This document shows positions 17,195-25,460 of a stretch of DNA of 64,000 nucleotides, piece after piece. The stretch is taken from contig CAVSGL010000004.1 of NCBI GenBank assembly GCA_963727465.1, positions 92,421 through 156,420 on the forward strand, read 5' to 3'. The translations under genes and the position numbers were made by a program. Source of the DNA: VRUE01 sp963727465. GTDB taxonomy: Bacteria > Actinomycetota > Thermoleophilia > Solirubrobacterales > 70-9. Under the pieces are notes generated by a model that was not told the DNA's origin, did no database searches, and saw only the letters and a program-made list of their open reading frames with translations. Numbering within the stretch: the stretch's first letter is position 1; the number at the start of each line of letters is the position of its first letter.

Positions 17195-18160
17195 TCAAGG
17201 CCGACGGCAAACCCTGAGACACACGCGGAAGCGCCAAACCGCCGGCGTGCGGTCGACGGCGCCGGCGGGCGTGCGCGCCCTGACCCGGAAGACGTGACGA
17301 CCCGGTCGCAGCCGGCGGGCGACGAAGGGAGAGCGGCAGCGCCGGAAGCGGCGCCGGTCGAGCGTGCAGAGAAAGACCGAACCGGGCTGGCTCGAGCTGA
17401 AGGCGAAGATCGCGTAGCGCCGGCGCACGACCCGGCCCGGCCGCCGGCGCAGCCGGGTCTGCGGCGCCCGCGAGCCGGCCCCGCCGCCGCCGGCCGCCGT
17501 TCCCGGGTGCTGCGCCCCGCCATTCATGCTGGTCGGCGCCGTGCAGGCGCTCTCGGCCGGCGGAACCGCATTCGGCCGCGGAGCCGGGAAGACGTCGAAG
17601 AAGTCGGCGGCGCTGTCGTTGCTGTCGTCGGAGCCCTCGAGCAGCGTCGGGCAGCCCGGTGCGATGCTGCGCCGCAGCGCCATCCCGTCGGGGATGCCGG
17701 ACGGGTCGGCGGGCGAGCCGGCCGGCGAGGCCGTCCCGCCGTGGAAGTCGCCCCAGCTCACGCAGTCGAGCGCCTCCCAGCAGACCGCGCCGCCCGCCGG
17801 GTCGAGGCTGCCCGCGCTCATCGGGGCGTCGGCGGCGACCCCGAACTGGGCCTCGGCCGCCCCGGTGGCGGCGAGGACCGTGATCTGGTTGGCGCCGGCG
17901 GCGACGTCGGCGGGGAAGCTCGCGGTTCCGACCTGGGCGCCCCCCGCGTCGAAGAAGCCGATCGCGTGGCTGCCGACGAAGTTCTGCCCCGCCGCGTAGG
18001 CCTGTAGCTCGACGTACTCCGCGTCCGGGCTCGCGCTCGAGCCCGGGTAGAGCTCGCGCACGCTGACCAGGTGGAAGCTCGCGGACGCGGCCGACGGCCA
18101 GCAGGTCGGGCCAAGAGCGCAGAGAACCGCGGCGAGCAGGGCAAGCGGCGCGCGGCTCAC
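17195..18160 (-). CDS. Secreted lamin-tail-like repeat protein, paralog B
   Basis: 321 residues from GTG 18160, overlapping the upstream paralog's stop by 4 bp. A signal peptide (LALLAAVLCALGPTCWPSAASA) leads into a domain starting FHLVSVRELYPGSS, resembling the lamin-tail-like domain of exported actinobacterial proteins, with DCVSWGDF and MALRRSIAPGCPTLLEGSDD conserved in the neighbour. A Pro/Gly linker then leads to a Cys/Arg-rich C-terminal beta domain (RFRRCRSPFVARRLRPGRH). It is probably a cell-surface or secreted protein; no catalytic motif is seen. It is shorter than paralog A because the two middle Ig-like repeats are absent. Confidence 0.75.
   Translation of the reverse strand: MSRAPLALLAAVLCALGPTCWPSAASASFHLVSVRELYPGSSASPDAEYVELQAYAAGQNFVGSHAIGFFDAGGAQVGTASFPADVAAGANQITVLAATGAAEAQFGVAADAPMSAGSLDPAGGAVCWEALDCVSWGDFHGGTASPAGSPADPSGIPDGMALRRSIAPGCPTLLEGSDDSNDSAADFFDVFPAPRPNAVPPAESACTAPTSMNGGAQHPGTAAGGGGAGSRAPQTRLRRRPGRVVRRRYAIFAFSSSQPGSVFLCTLDRRRFRRCRSPFVARRLRPGRHVFRVRARTPAGAVDRTPAVWRFRVCLRVCRRP
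17600..17694 (-). repeat. 95-bp segment identical to 19141-19235
   Basis: This stretch of paralog B is identical, base for base, to 19141-19235 in paralog A, while flanking parts of the two genes differ substantially. It encodes the conserved MALRRSIAPGCPTLLEGSDD region and looks like recent gene conversion. Confidence 0.85.
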
Positions 18161-19701
18161 CGGCGGCGCACCGTTCGCCGGTGGGGCCTTGCGAGCACCC
18201 TGAAGGCAATCCGCGCGGGCGTCGAGTCGACCGCGCCGGCAGCGATCGCCCGCACGCGGAACCGGTGGCGACCAGGGCGCAGGCGCCTGGTCGTGTACGG
18301 GGACCGGCAGCGACGGAACGGCGCCCTGTCGAGGCTGCATTGGAAGCTCGCGCGGCGCACGCTGGCGCGGAAGCGCAGCGTCGGAGTGCGGTCGCTGGTC
18401 CGGCGGCGCCGCTTGCCGACGAGCTTCGTGTTCGGCGGCCTCACCGCCGCCTGAGCCGCCGGCGCCGGGAGCACGGCCGGAGCAACGGTCGGCGATGGGA
18501 GCGGCGGCGGGGACGGCGGCGGCGCGGCGAGGACCAGGTCGAAGCTGTAGCCGGCCGGGCTGGGATCGACGTTGCCGGCGGGGTCGATCGCGCGGACGGC
18601 GAACGCGTGGGGGCCGCCGGCGAGGCCGGTGTAGGTCGTTCCCGTCTGCGGACAGGCGGCGAAGGGCGCGCCGCCGAGCCGACACTCGAAGCGTGAGCCC
18701 GGCTCGGTCGAGTGGTAGGTGAAGGACGCGGCGGCGCTGGCGCTCGGGTCGGGTGGAGCGCTGTCGATGAACGTGTCGGGCGGGGTGGTGTCGGCGAGTG
18801 AGTTGTCAACGGTCCATTCGAAGACGGCCGCCGTGCCCAGGTTGCCGGCCGCATCTTCGCCGCGAACCTTGAACCGGTAGGCGCCGTCGGCGAGGCCGGT
18901 GTAGGTCCTGCCGGAGGACGGGCAGGCCGAGAAGCTGTCGGCTCCGGCTGCGGCGGCGAGGCTGCATTCGAAGCGCGTGCCGATCTCGTTCGCGTGGTAG
19001 GTGAAGGACGCCGTCGCGCCGGGACTGGAGTTGACCGGGTGGTTGTCGATCGTCACGACGGGCGGCGTCGTGTCGGGCGGGACGCAGGACGTCTCGACGA
19101 TCGCGCTGGCGTTGTTGCGCGGCTGCGGCGTCGCGTCGGAGAAGTCGGCGGCGCTGTCGTTGCTGTCGTCGGAGCCCTCGAGCAGCGTCGGGCAGCCCGG
19201 TGCGATGCTGCGCCGCAGCGCCATCCCGTCGGGGACGCCGGACGGGTCGACGGGCGAGCCGGACGCGCCGGGGGTGGCGCCGGAGAAGGAGCCCCAGGAG
19301 ACGCAGTCGAGCGTCCCCTCCCAGCAGGCCGCGCCGCCGGCCGCCGCGACGGCGAAGCCGGCGTCGGTCAGGTCCGGGGTGACGCCGAAGGCACCCGCGA
19401 CGCCGCTGTCGCCGATCAGGATCGTCTGCTGGCTGGCGCCGTTGGGGAGGTTCGAGGGAAAGGTGAAGTTTCCCGTTGCGGTGCCGCCGGCGCCGTAGAC
19501 GGTCAGCGTGTGGCCGCCGACGAACTGCTGGCCGCCGGAGTACATCTGGAGCTCGGCGTAAGCGGAGTCCGGGCCCGCCGCCGAACCCGGATAGACCTCG
19601 CGGACGACGATCAGGTGAAAGGTCGCATCCGCGGCCGGCGCCGCCAGAGCGGCGCTCGCCAGCGTCGCGGCGGTGGCCAGGAGAAGACGGCGCCCTCGCA
19701 T
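18157..19701 (-). CDS. Secreted lamin-tail-like protein with Ig-like repeats, paralog A
   Basis: 514 residues from ATG 19701 with a signal peptide (RRLLLATAATLASAALAAPAADA). A lamin-tail-like domain (FHLIVVREVYPGSAAGPDSA, then DCVSWGSFSGAT) is followed by two Ig-like repeats with the pattern ASFTYH-(S/A)-(T/N)E-x-G-(S/T)RFEC, a central Cys pair, and TYTGLA-x-G-x-(H/Y)-x-F-x-VR. A Pro-rich stretch and a Cys/Arg-rich terminal domain close it. Such proteins are exported and probably structural or adhesive; nothing indicates an enzyme. Divergent from the cupredoxin gene, 79 bp away. Confidence 0.78.
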   Translation of the reverse strand: MRGRRLLLATAATLASAALAAPAADATFHLIVVREVYPGSAAGPDSAYAELQMYSGGQQFVGGHTLTVYGAGGTATGNFTFPSNLPNGASQQTILIGDSGVAGAFGVTPDLTDAGFAVAAAGGAACWEGTLDCVSWGSFSGATPGASGSPVDPSGVPDGMALRRSIAPGCPTLLEGSDDSNDSAADFSDATPQPRNNASAIVETSCVPPDTTPPVVTIDNHPVNSSPGATASFTYHANEIGTRFECSLAAAAGADSFSACPSSGRTYTGLADGAYRFKVRGEDAAGNLGTAAVFEWTVDNSLADTTPPDTFIDSAPPDPSASAAASFTYHSTEPGSRFECRLGGAPFAACPQTGTTYTGLAGGPHAFAVRAIDPAGNVDPSPAGYSFDLVLAAPPPSPPPLPSPTVAPAVLPAPAAQAAVRPPNTKLVGKRRRRTSDRTPTLRFRASVRRASFQCSLDRAPFRRCRSPYTTRRLRPGRHRFRVRAIAAGAVDSTPARIAFRVLARPHRRTVRRR

Positions 19702-19780
19702 CGGTTGGGATACGACGGGAAGGGGAAGGAAGTTCAACTCGATTTGAACCTCCCCCGGCTGGGCTCCGTAGACAGGGACG

Positions 19781-20155
19781 ATGCGAACGATCCTTGGGCC
19801 ACGACCGGGACGCCGCGGCGGCGCGGCCATCGTGCTGGCGCTGGTCGCAGCGGTGGCCCTGGTGACGATCGCGCCCGGCGCCGACGCGCGCAGGCAGCAC
19901 CGCCGCGCGAAGATGTCGCGAGTCGAGATCGATGACTTCTCCTACAAGCCCAGGACCCTGCGGATCGCCAGGGGCACGACGGTCGTCTTCGTCAACCGCG
20001 ACGGCGTCACCCACACCGCGACCGGGCGCGGCAGCTTCGACACCGGCCGCCTGCGCAGGGGACAGGCCGCGAGGGTGCGCTTCAAGCGCCGCGGCGTCTA
20101 TCGCTACGTCTGCACGATCCACCCCTTCATGCACGGCAAGATCGTCGTGCGATGA
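19781..20155 (+). CDS. Secreted plastocyanin/azurin-like cupredoxin
   Basis: 124 residues with a signal peptide ending near ADA. The type-1 copper site is readable: His in GVTHTATG, and Cys-His-Met in YVCTIHPFMHGKIVV, the C-terminal pattern of small cupredoxins. It is a single-domain, single-copper protein that would shuttle electrons outside the membrane. It stands just before an ECF sigma factor (28 bp), so the two may share a transcript, which would tie the regulator to copper or redox stress; that is inference from spacing. Confidence 0.87.
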   Translation: MRTILGPRPGRRGGAAIVLALVAAVALVTIAPGADARRQHRRAKMSRVEIDDFSYKPRTLRIARGTTVVFVNRDGVTHTATGRGSFDTGRLRRGQAARVRFKRRGVYRYVCTIHPFMHGKIVVR

Positions 20156-20183
20156 GGCGCCGCCCACTGTCAGGATCGCTGCG

Positions 20184-20693
20184 ATGCCGCCGGGAGCGCT
20201 GAGACGCGAGCGCGACGTTCGCAAGGCCTACGCCGCCCACGCGGGCGAGCTCTACGGGTTCGCGGCGCGCTCGCTCGGCGACGCCGGGCTGGCCGAGGAG
20301 GCCGTGCAGGAGACCTTCCTGCGCGCCTGGCGCGCAGGCGAGCACTTCGATCCGCAGCTCGGCTCGCTGCGCACCTGGCTGTTCGCGATCCTGCGCAACG
20401 TCGTGATCGACCTCGGCCGGGCGCGGGCGTCGCGCCCGGCGGTCGCCGACGGCGGGATCGAGCCGAGCGTCGAGCCGCTCGAGGAGGCGCTGCTCGCCTG
20501 GCAGGTCGAGGAGGCGATGCGGCGGATCGGCGAGCAGCACCGCCGCGTGCTGGTCGAGACCCACTACCGAGGCCGCCCCTACGCCGAGGTGGCGGAGGAG
20601 CTGGGCGTGCCCGAGGGCACGATCAAGAGCCGCGTCTACTACGGCCTGCGGGCGCTGCGGGTCGCGCTGGAGGAGATCGGCTATGACGAGTGA
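20184..20693 (+). CDS. ECF-family RNA polymerase sigma factor
   Basis: 169 residues from ATG 20184. Region 2 is AAHAGELYGFAARSLGDAGL with AEEAVQETFLRAWRA, and RTWLFAILRNVVIDLGRAR ends the domain; region 4 is HRRVLVETHYRGRPYAEVA followed by GVPEGTIKSRVYYGLRALR, the -35-binding helix-turn-helix. It overlaps the downstream zinc-finger anti-sigma gene by 11 bp, the classic sigma/anti-sigma arrangement. The stimulus is not visible. No obvious autoregulated -35/-10 pair could be fixed by eye. Confidence 0.93.
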   Translation: MPPGALRRERDVRKAYAAHAGELYGFAARSLGDAGLAEEAVQETFLRAWRAGEHFDPQLGSLRTWLFAILRNVVIDLGRARASRPAVADGGIEPSVEPLEEALLAWQVEEAMRRIGEQHRRVLVETHYRGRPYAEVAEELGVPEGTIKSRVYYGLRALRVALEEIGYDE

Positions 20694-21339
20694 GCGCTGC
20701 CGCGAATGGCGCGAGTCGCTCGGCGCGCTTGCGCTGGGACAACTGCCGGAGGGGGAGCGCGCGGCGCTCGAAGCGCACCTCGAAGGGTGCCCCGAGTGCC
20801 GCGCCGAGCTCGACTCGCTGGCCGGCGTGGCGCGGCTGCTGCCGCTGGCGGACCCCGAGCGCTTCGCGACTCCCGCGGCGACGCCGCCGCCGGGGCTGGC
20901 CGACCGCGTCGCGACCACAATCGGCGCCGAGCGGCGCGCGCAGCGGCGCCGGCGGGCGCGGGTGGGCCTCGCCCTGGGCGGCGTCACGGCGGCGGCCGTC
21001 GCGATCGTGCTGGCGATCTTCGTCCTGCCGGGCGGCGAGACGACGCCCGAGCGCCACGTCTCCTTCGCCTCGCTCCCGCCCGGGCTGCACATCGGCGCGA
21101 CGCTGGAGCCGCACGCCTACGGCACCGAGATCCACATGTACGTCAAGGGGGCGCCCTCCGGCACGCTCTGCCGCGTCTTCCTGCGCGGCGTGAACGGGAG
21201 CGCGGTCTCGGCCGGCTCCTTCCGCTACCGCTGGGGCAACGACTCCGACGCCGTGCTCAGCGCCGCGCTCGACCTCTCGCGCACGCGCGCGATCGGCGTG
21301 CGGGTCGGCAGGCGCACGTTCGTCGCCCCGCTCAGCTGA
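20683..21339 (+). CDS. Zinc-finger (ZAS-like) anti-sigma factor
   Basis: 218 residues. HLEGCPECRAEL near residue 32 is the HxxxCxxC zinc-binding anti-sigma motif. A transmembrane helix around VTAAAVAIVLAIFVLPGG (residues ~100-118) anchors it in the membrane, with a C-terminal extracytoplasmic beta domain. It should hold the upstream ECF factor at the membrane until a signal acts. Starts with a 4-residue overlap with the sigma factor, so stoichiometry is translationally coupled. Followed at once by the palindromic element at 21345. Confidence 0.9.
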   Translation: MTSERCREWRESLGALALGQLPEGERAALEAHLEGCPECRAELDSLAGVARLLPLADPERFATPAATPPPGLADRVATTIGAERRAQRRRRARVGLALGGVTAAAVAIVLAIFVLPGGETTPERHVSFASLPPGLHIGATLEPHAYGTEIHMYVKGAPSGTLCRVFLRGVNGSAVSAGSFRYRWGNDSDAVLSAALDLSRTRAIGVRVGRRTFVAPLS

Positions 21340-21344
21340 GCGCC

Positions 21345-21389
21345 CGCGGTCGAGGTTTTCACCGCTATGCGGTCATAACCTCGACCGCG
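21345..21389. repeat. Dispersed palindromic element, copy 2
   Basis: Arms CGCGGTCGAGGTT (21345-21357) and AACCTCGACCGCG (21377-21389) around a core with an inner palindrome CCGCTATGCGG. Intergenic, just after the anti-sigma stop, where it could form an RNA hairpin or terminator. Same element as at 4763 and 50182. Confidence 0.92.
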
Positions 21390-21430
21390 CTGCCGGTGCG
21401 GGTCCAACGGTCCGTATAGCCTGCCGCGCA

Positions 21431-22672
21431 ATGAGCTGGGGATCGCTGCTGCGCAGCAGGAAGGTCTGGGTCTGGGCGGCTGTCTGGGTGCTCACCCGCT
21501 TCCTGATCGTCGCCCACGTCGGCTTCTGGAACGACGCGATCGGGCCGCAGTGGGAAGACGTCTCGATCTTCGGCGTCTGGTCGGAAGAACTCGGCGTGCA
21601 CGGCGCCCTGCCGAACGAAGAAGCGTGGCAGTACCCGCCGGGGGCGGCGCTGCTGCTGGTCCTGCCGCGGATCGGCTGGGCGGCGTTCGGCTACGACTTC
21701 GTCGCGACGATGCTGATCTTCGACCTGATCGGCCTCGCCCTGCTGGCGCGGCTCGGGCAGCGCGAGGGCAGCGACGCCGGCGTCTGGGTCTGGCTGCTGG
21801 CGATGCCGATGCTGCGGGCGCTGCCGGTGCTGCGCTTCGACCTGGCGCCGACGGTGCTGGCGATCGGCGCGCTGCTCGTCATCCACCGCCGCCCGGCCTG
21901 GTTCGGCGCCCTCGCCGGCCTGGGAGCGATGATCAAGGCCTGGCCGATCGCGCTGCTGTTCGGCGAGTGGGACCGCGGGCGCCTGCTGCGCGCCGGCGCC
22001 GGCGCGGTGGCCGCGATCGTCGCCGTGTTCGCGATCTCGGCGCTCGCCTTCAGCGGCGACCAGCTCAACTTCCTCAAGGAACAGAACGGACGCGGACTCC
22101 AGGTGGAAGCAGTCGCCAGCCTGCCCTGGCACGTGCGCCAGTACGTCACCGGCGAGGAAATCGACGCAGGGATCCGCTACCGCGCCTGGGAGATCGAAGA
22201 CGGCGCCGCCGACACGATCGCCGCGGCACTCAAGTGGCTCTCGCTGGCGGCGCTGCTCGGCGCCGGCTTCTGGTGGCTGGCGCGGACGCGGGCGATCCGG
22301 CGCGGACGCGACGCGCTCGCCGACGCGGTGGTCAGCCGTGACTTCGTCTTCACCGTCGTCCTGCTGCTGGTCGTGACCAGCCGCGTGCTCAGCCCGCAGT
22401 ACATGATCTGGATGCTCGGCCTCGCGGCGGTGGTGCTGACCGCGGCCGGGAGCCGCCTCAAGCGACCCGCCTGGACCGTGGTCGCGGCGGCGATCCTCAC
22501 CACCAGCGCCTACGGCCCGATGGGCGCCTACGGCACCGCCTACAACGTCTACGGCCCGGCCTTCATCATGCTGATCCGCAACGTCGCCCTGATCGTCGCC
22601 GCGATCGACGCGAGCGTGACGATGGTGCGCCTGGTGCGGGAACGTCGCCCGCAGGCCGCGCTGGCGACCTGA
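21431..22672 (+). CDS. Polytopic membrane glycosyltransferase, GT87/DUF2029-like
   Basis: 413 residues with roughly nine to ten hydrophobic segments. An acidic first loop (WNDAIGPQWEDVSIFGVWSEE) and EEAWQYPPGAALLLVLPR are typical of GT-C type polyprenyl-phosphate mannosyltransferases (GT87), where the acidic residue early in loop 1 is catalytic. These enzymes add mannose from a lipid donor to cell-envelope glycans on the outer face of the membrane. The downstream strand 22673-22940 holds a gene remnant only. No operon partner is evident; its start is preceded by a weak ribosome-binding site. Confidence 0.72.
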   Translation: MSWGSLLRSRKVWVWAAVWVLTRFLIVAHVGFWNDAIGPQWEDVSIFGVWSEELGVHGALPNEEAWQYPPGAALLLVLPRIGWAAFGYDFVATMLIFDLIGLALLARLGQREGSDAGVWVWLLAMPMLRALPVLRFDLAPTVLAIGALLVIHRRPAWFGALAGLGAMIKAWPIALLFGEWDRGRLLRAGAGAVAAIVAVFAISALAFSGDQLNFLKEQNGRGLQVEAVASLPWHVRQYVTGEEIDAGIRYRAWEIEDGAADTIAAALKWLSLAALLGAGFWWLARTRAIRRGRDALADAVVSRDFVFTVVLLLVVTSRVLSPQYMIWMLGLAAVVLTAAGSRLKRPAWTVVAAAILTTSAYGPMGAYGTAYNVYGPAFIMLIRNVALIVAAIDASVTMVRLVRERRPQAALAT

Positions 22673-22938
22673 CGGTCTGCCTTCGGCGCGAACTACTCGA
22701 TCGTCAGCAGCGGCGGCTCCGGCGGCGGCTGGGGCCCGTACGGCGGCTCCGACTACGGCCTCACCGCGCAGCGCGAAGACGAGTACGTCGACCTACAGGC
22801 CGGCGGCGAGACGGGCGGCGCCAGCTACTTCGAGCTCTGCGCGACGAACGGCGCCAGGCGCGCTGGAAGGTGGGGATCGACAACCCGTTCGCCCCGAAGG
22901 ACCCGGATCCGGATTCCGGGGGGCCGCTGGACGAGTAG
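22673..22938 (+). pseudogene. 3' remnant of an unidentified gene
   Basis: Without a start codon, the frame reads through a Gly/Ser/Tyr-rich segment (SSGGSGGGWGPYGGSDYG) and then, after a frame change near 22850, a sensible tail KVGIDNPFAPKDPDPDSG ending in GPLDE and TAG at 22936-22938. This looks like the tail of a deleted, secreted or cell-wall protein. It follows the GT87 stop directly and runs up to an IS remnant, suggesting that element-mediated deletion removed the rest. Identity unknown. Confidence 0.45.
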
Positions 22939-22947
22939 TTCCACGGC

Positions 22948-23410
22948 TCAGGCCACGTAGTCGACGAGCGCCCGCGAGTAGCGCCCGAGCTGGCGGTTGA
23001 GTGAGATCGCCGCAGCCAGCGCCAGGAGGCGGCTGGCGATGCGAGCCCGCAGGCCGCGAAGAGTGCGGGCGCCGTGGCGCTCGGGGCCGAGGATGTCCTT
23101 GACGCTCCAGTAGATCGACTCGATTCGCTGGCGCAACGGAGCGAGGTGGAGCCCGCTTTCGGTCTCGTCCTTGCGGCGCGGGCGCACGACGGTGGCGCCG
23201 AGAGCGGCCGCTTCGGTTTCGAAGTCGGCGCCGGCATAGCCCATGTCGCCCAAGACGGTGATCGGGCCTGCGCGGTTGAACCGCTCCAGCAGTCGCAGGC
23301 AGACCTCGCGCTCGCCTTCCTTGGGCGAGGTCAGCGCCATCGCCCGCGGGGTCACCCACGATCGCCTGCGCGACGCAGAGGGTCACGACCTCCGCATCGG
23401 TCAGGCTCCC
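22948..23410 (-). pseudogene. IS982-like transposase remnant with internal deletion
   Basis: The C-terminal part is well preserved: VLGDMGYAGADFETEAAALG and GLHLAPLRQRIESIYWSVKD, then GARTLRGLRARIASRLLALA, hallmarks of IS982-type DDE transposases. A short N-terminal piece (SLTDAEVVTLCVAQAIVGD) sits directly before it in a different frame, so the middle of the gene has been deleted. No intact termini were found. It lies at the left edge of the accessory zone. Confidence 0.75.
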
Positions 23411-23565
23411 CACGCCGAGTGGTCACCTGACCCCCGCATACGGGGGCAAATCGACCAGTCAGCGTCGCGCCGCCCCCACGGACTGCTCACTCAGAGCTGG
23501 GAACGGACTGGCACGGCGGTCGCCGTGGAACTACTCATCTAGCGGGAGGCGGCCGGGTGAGGCCG

Positions 23566-24042
23566 TCAGCCAGGCCAGACCGGCATTCGCCCGGTCGTAC
23601 CGGGCGTGGCGACGCAGAACTCCGGTGCCGGCCCGAGCACGAGCTGGCGGCGCCAGACGGCGCCGGCGGGAAGGGAGTCGAGGAAGTCGGCGGTGGGCCT
23701 GCCCCGCTCCTTGTCGCGCCACTCGACGCCGGCCGGAATCTCGGCGCGGCCGCGCGCAAGCGCGTACACGGCGCCCCAGCCGACCGCGGCCAGCTCGGCG
23801 GCCCGGTCGTGACCGCCACGCCGGTCCCCGCCGGCGGCGGTGTCGTTGAGGAAGCCCAACGCGGCCCAGTCCTCGACCAGATACCAGTCCTCGTAGCCCC
23901 CCTGCTCCGCGAACGGCAGGCGATCGAGCCGGAAGCACGCGGACCGCGCGCCGAGCGCCTCGTGAAACCCGCGCTGCGCGGCCTCGTAGGCGCCCCGATC
24001 GACGCCGCCCTTCGGCTCGTGCCAGAAGAGGTAGGCGAGCAC
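23566..24042 (-). CDS. Conserved-looking cytoplasmic protein of unknown function
   Basis: 158 residues from GTG 24042, chosen because AAGGA lies just upstream; a longer frame up to 24096 lacks such a site. It begins MLAYLFWHEPKGGVD, with GFHEALGARSACFRLDRLPF, YEDWYLVEDWAALGFLND and a middle segment WGAVYALARG. No membrane segment or catalytic motif is recognised. Codon use and G+C match the core genome, so it does not look foreign. Between it and the pseudogene downstream (24043-24278) nothing is recognisable. Confidence 0.6.
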   Translation of the reverse strand: MLAYLFWHEPKGGVDRGAYEAAQRGFHEALGARSACFRLDRLPFAEQGGYEDWYLVEDWAALGFLNDTAAGGDRRGGHDRAAELAAVGWGAVYALARGRAEIPAGVEWRDKERGRPTADFLDSLPAGAVWRRQLVLGPAPEFCVATPGTTGRMPVWPG

Positions 24043-24278
24043 GCAGTCCTTATACCCGTTGCGCCAGCTCGGCGAGCTGCGGATACACCTGCGCAAGCGG
24101 CATCGGCCAGCGACTCGGACCGAATCGAGCTGTCGAGGTGGAAGAGCGAGACGAGATCTACATCTCGCCGATCGACCGGTCGGCGCTCTGCCCCTATCGA
24201 ATGATCAGCCGACGGGCGGGGCTCGACCTGAATGCGATCGACCACTGGACCTTCGAGGGCGGCGCGCCTGTGGCAGGG

Positions 24279-24532
24279 TCATTCGACCGAGGCCAGGAAT
24301 TCCTCGAGGCGCTCGCTGAAGCCCGGCGCCGCAGCGACGAAGTGACCGGCGCCCGGGGCGACCAGTCGCTGCGCGCACAGCTCGGCAGCGAGCGCATCGG
24401 CCGCCCGCTCGAGGAACGAGGCGTGGTCCCCCGAGGCGACCAGCACCGGGATGTCGCCGGGCTTGCGCCGCCGTGAACGAGCAGAACCTCCGGCCCCTCC
24501 CCCTCGCGGATAGCAACGATCTCGCCCGTCAC
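24279..24532 (-). pseudogene. Alpha/beta-hydrolase remnant (internally deleted)
   Basis: Starts with a GTG (24532) overlapping the stop of the upstream acetyltransferase. The first piece, GEIVAIREGEGPEVLLVHGG, is the oxyanion-hole strand region of an alpha/beta hydrolase. It is joined almost directly, in another frame, to the C-terminal piece PGDIPVLVASGDHASFLE ... VAPGAGHFVAAAPGF, containing the catalytic His region. The nucleophile elbow and cap are gone. So a hydrolase that once formed an operon with the acetyltransferase was lost by internal deletion. Confidence 0.7.
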
Positions 24533-25218
24533 CGCAGGGACCGCTTCTGCGCGCCCTGGGCGTCGAAGTTGCCGGGCGCCAGCCAGGTCTCGAAGCCGCT
24601 GCGAACCGCGGGCCAGTCCCCATCGGTAATCGCAAACCAGGCGGTGTCGCGATTGCGGCCCTTGACGATCTGGTGGTTGCGGAAGACGCCCTCGAAACGA
24701 AAGCCGAAACGCTCGGCTGCGCGCCGCGAAGCTGCGTTCAGGGCGTCGCACTTCCACTCCAGCCGGCGATAGCCGAGATCGTCGAAGGCGCGGCGCGCAA
24801 GCAGGTAAATCGCCTCGGTGGCCGCCGTCGTCCGTCGCAGCTCCGGGCCGAACCAGATGTGGCCAATCTCGATCGTGCCGACGGTGGGCTCGATCCGCAG
24901 GTAGGAAGCCTGGCCCTGCGGGCGCCCCGCCGCAAGCGGTTCGATCGCGTAGTAGACGCAGCCTTCGGCGTCCTGCGCCCAGCTCAGCATCTGCCGCAGA
25001 TGCCGTGGGCTCTCATATGGACCGTCGGGGAGGTAGGTCCAGATCGCCGGATCGCCGGCAGGCGGATGCGAGGCCGAGAAAAGCGGCTCGGCGTCGGCAA
25101 CCGGGTCGAACGGACGGAGAAGGACGTGCTCGCCCTCCAGCGGCTCGCTCGAGGGAACGGGAACAGGGCTCCAATCGATCAGGTCGCCGAGCGGATAATC
25201 CGGCACGGCGGCGAGCAT
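24529..25218 (-). CDS. GNAT N-acetyltransferase, RimJ/RimL-like
   Basis: 229 residues starting MLAAVPDYPLGDLIDWSPVP. The RimL-type signature runs from HVLLRPFDPVADAEPLF through IEIGHIWFGPELRRTTAATE, with EAIYLLARRAFDDLGYRRLE and a C-terminal AAERFGFRFEGVFRNHQIVK, where the acetyl-CoA site and AERxGF motif of ribosomal-protein-type acetyltransferases are clear. Members acetylate protein N-termini or small amines such as antibiotics. The gene precedes the repeat at 25261 and is transcribed away from it; downstream it overlaps a hydrolase remnant by 4 bp. Confidence 0.88.
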   Translation of the reverse strand: MLAAVPDYPLGDLIDWSPVPVPSSEPLEGEHVLLRPFDPVADAEPLFSASHPPAGDPAIWTYLPDGPYESPRHLRQMLSWAQDAEGCVYYAIEPLAAGRPQGQASYLRIEPTVGTIEIGHIWFGPELRRTTAATEAIYLLARRAFDDLGYRRLEWKCDALNAASRRAAERFGFRFEGVFRNHQIVKGRNRDTAWFAITDGDWPAVRSGFETWLAPGNFDAQGAQKRSLR

Positions 25219-25260
25219 ATCCGGGCGCTATCGCCGCATGGCATGAGTCAGTTCGGGTTC

Positions 25261-25338
25261 ACCAGAGCAGTACCGCTACCGAGACATAAAGTCGAACCAC
25301 GCGGCGCGGGTCACAGGCGAGCCGATTTCCCTGGCTTA
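25261..25338 (+). repeat. tRNA-Glu-like intergenic repeat, copy R1
   Basis: TACCGCTACCGAGACATAAA followed by GTCGAACCAC and a GC-rich tail. The same core occurs at 29112, 30561 and, partly, 28467; the leading TACCGCTAC matches the 3' end of tRNA-Glu (43681). Ends at the TA target site of the IS630 element. Confidence 0.7.
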
Positions 25339-25382
25339 GCGCTCCCCGCCGTAAGTTCCGCCGCGAATGAGCCCTGGAGCGT

Positions 25383-25430
25383 GCGCATCCGACATTGACC
25401 CCGCTCTGGTGTGGTCAATGTTGGATGCGC
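25383..25430. repeat. Near-perfect 18-bp hairpin in the IS630 3' end
   Basis: GCGCATCCGACATTGACC (25383-25400) pairs with GGTCAATGTTGGATGCGC (25413-25430) with one mismatch. It lies between the left IS end and the transposase stop and might be a terminator or a relic of another insertion. Confidence 0.8.
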
Positions 25431-25460
25431 GCGCCCGAGCGGCGGTTGTACTTCCCCTGG

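Noticed and set aside
24138..24476. Plus-strand ORF of 112 residues (MEERDEIYISPIDRSALC)
   Set aside because: Mostly antisense to the hydrolase remnant; no promoter, ribosome-binding site or family.
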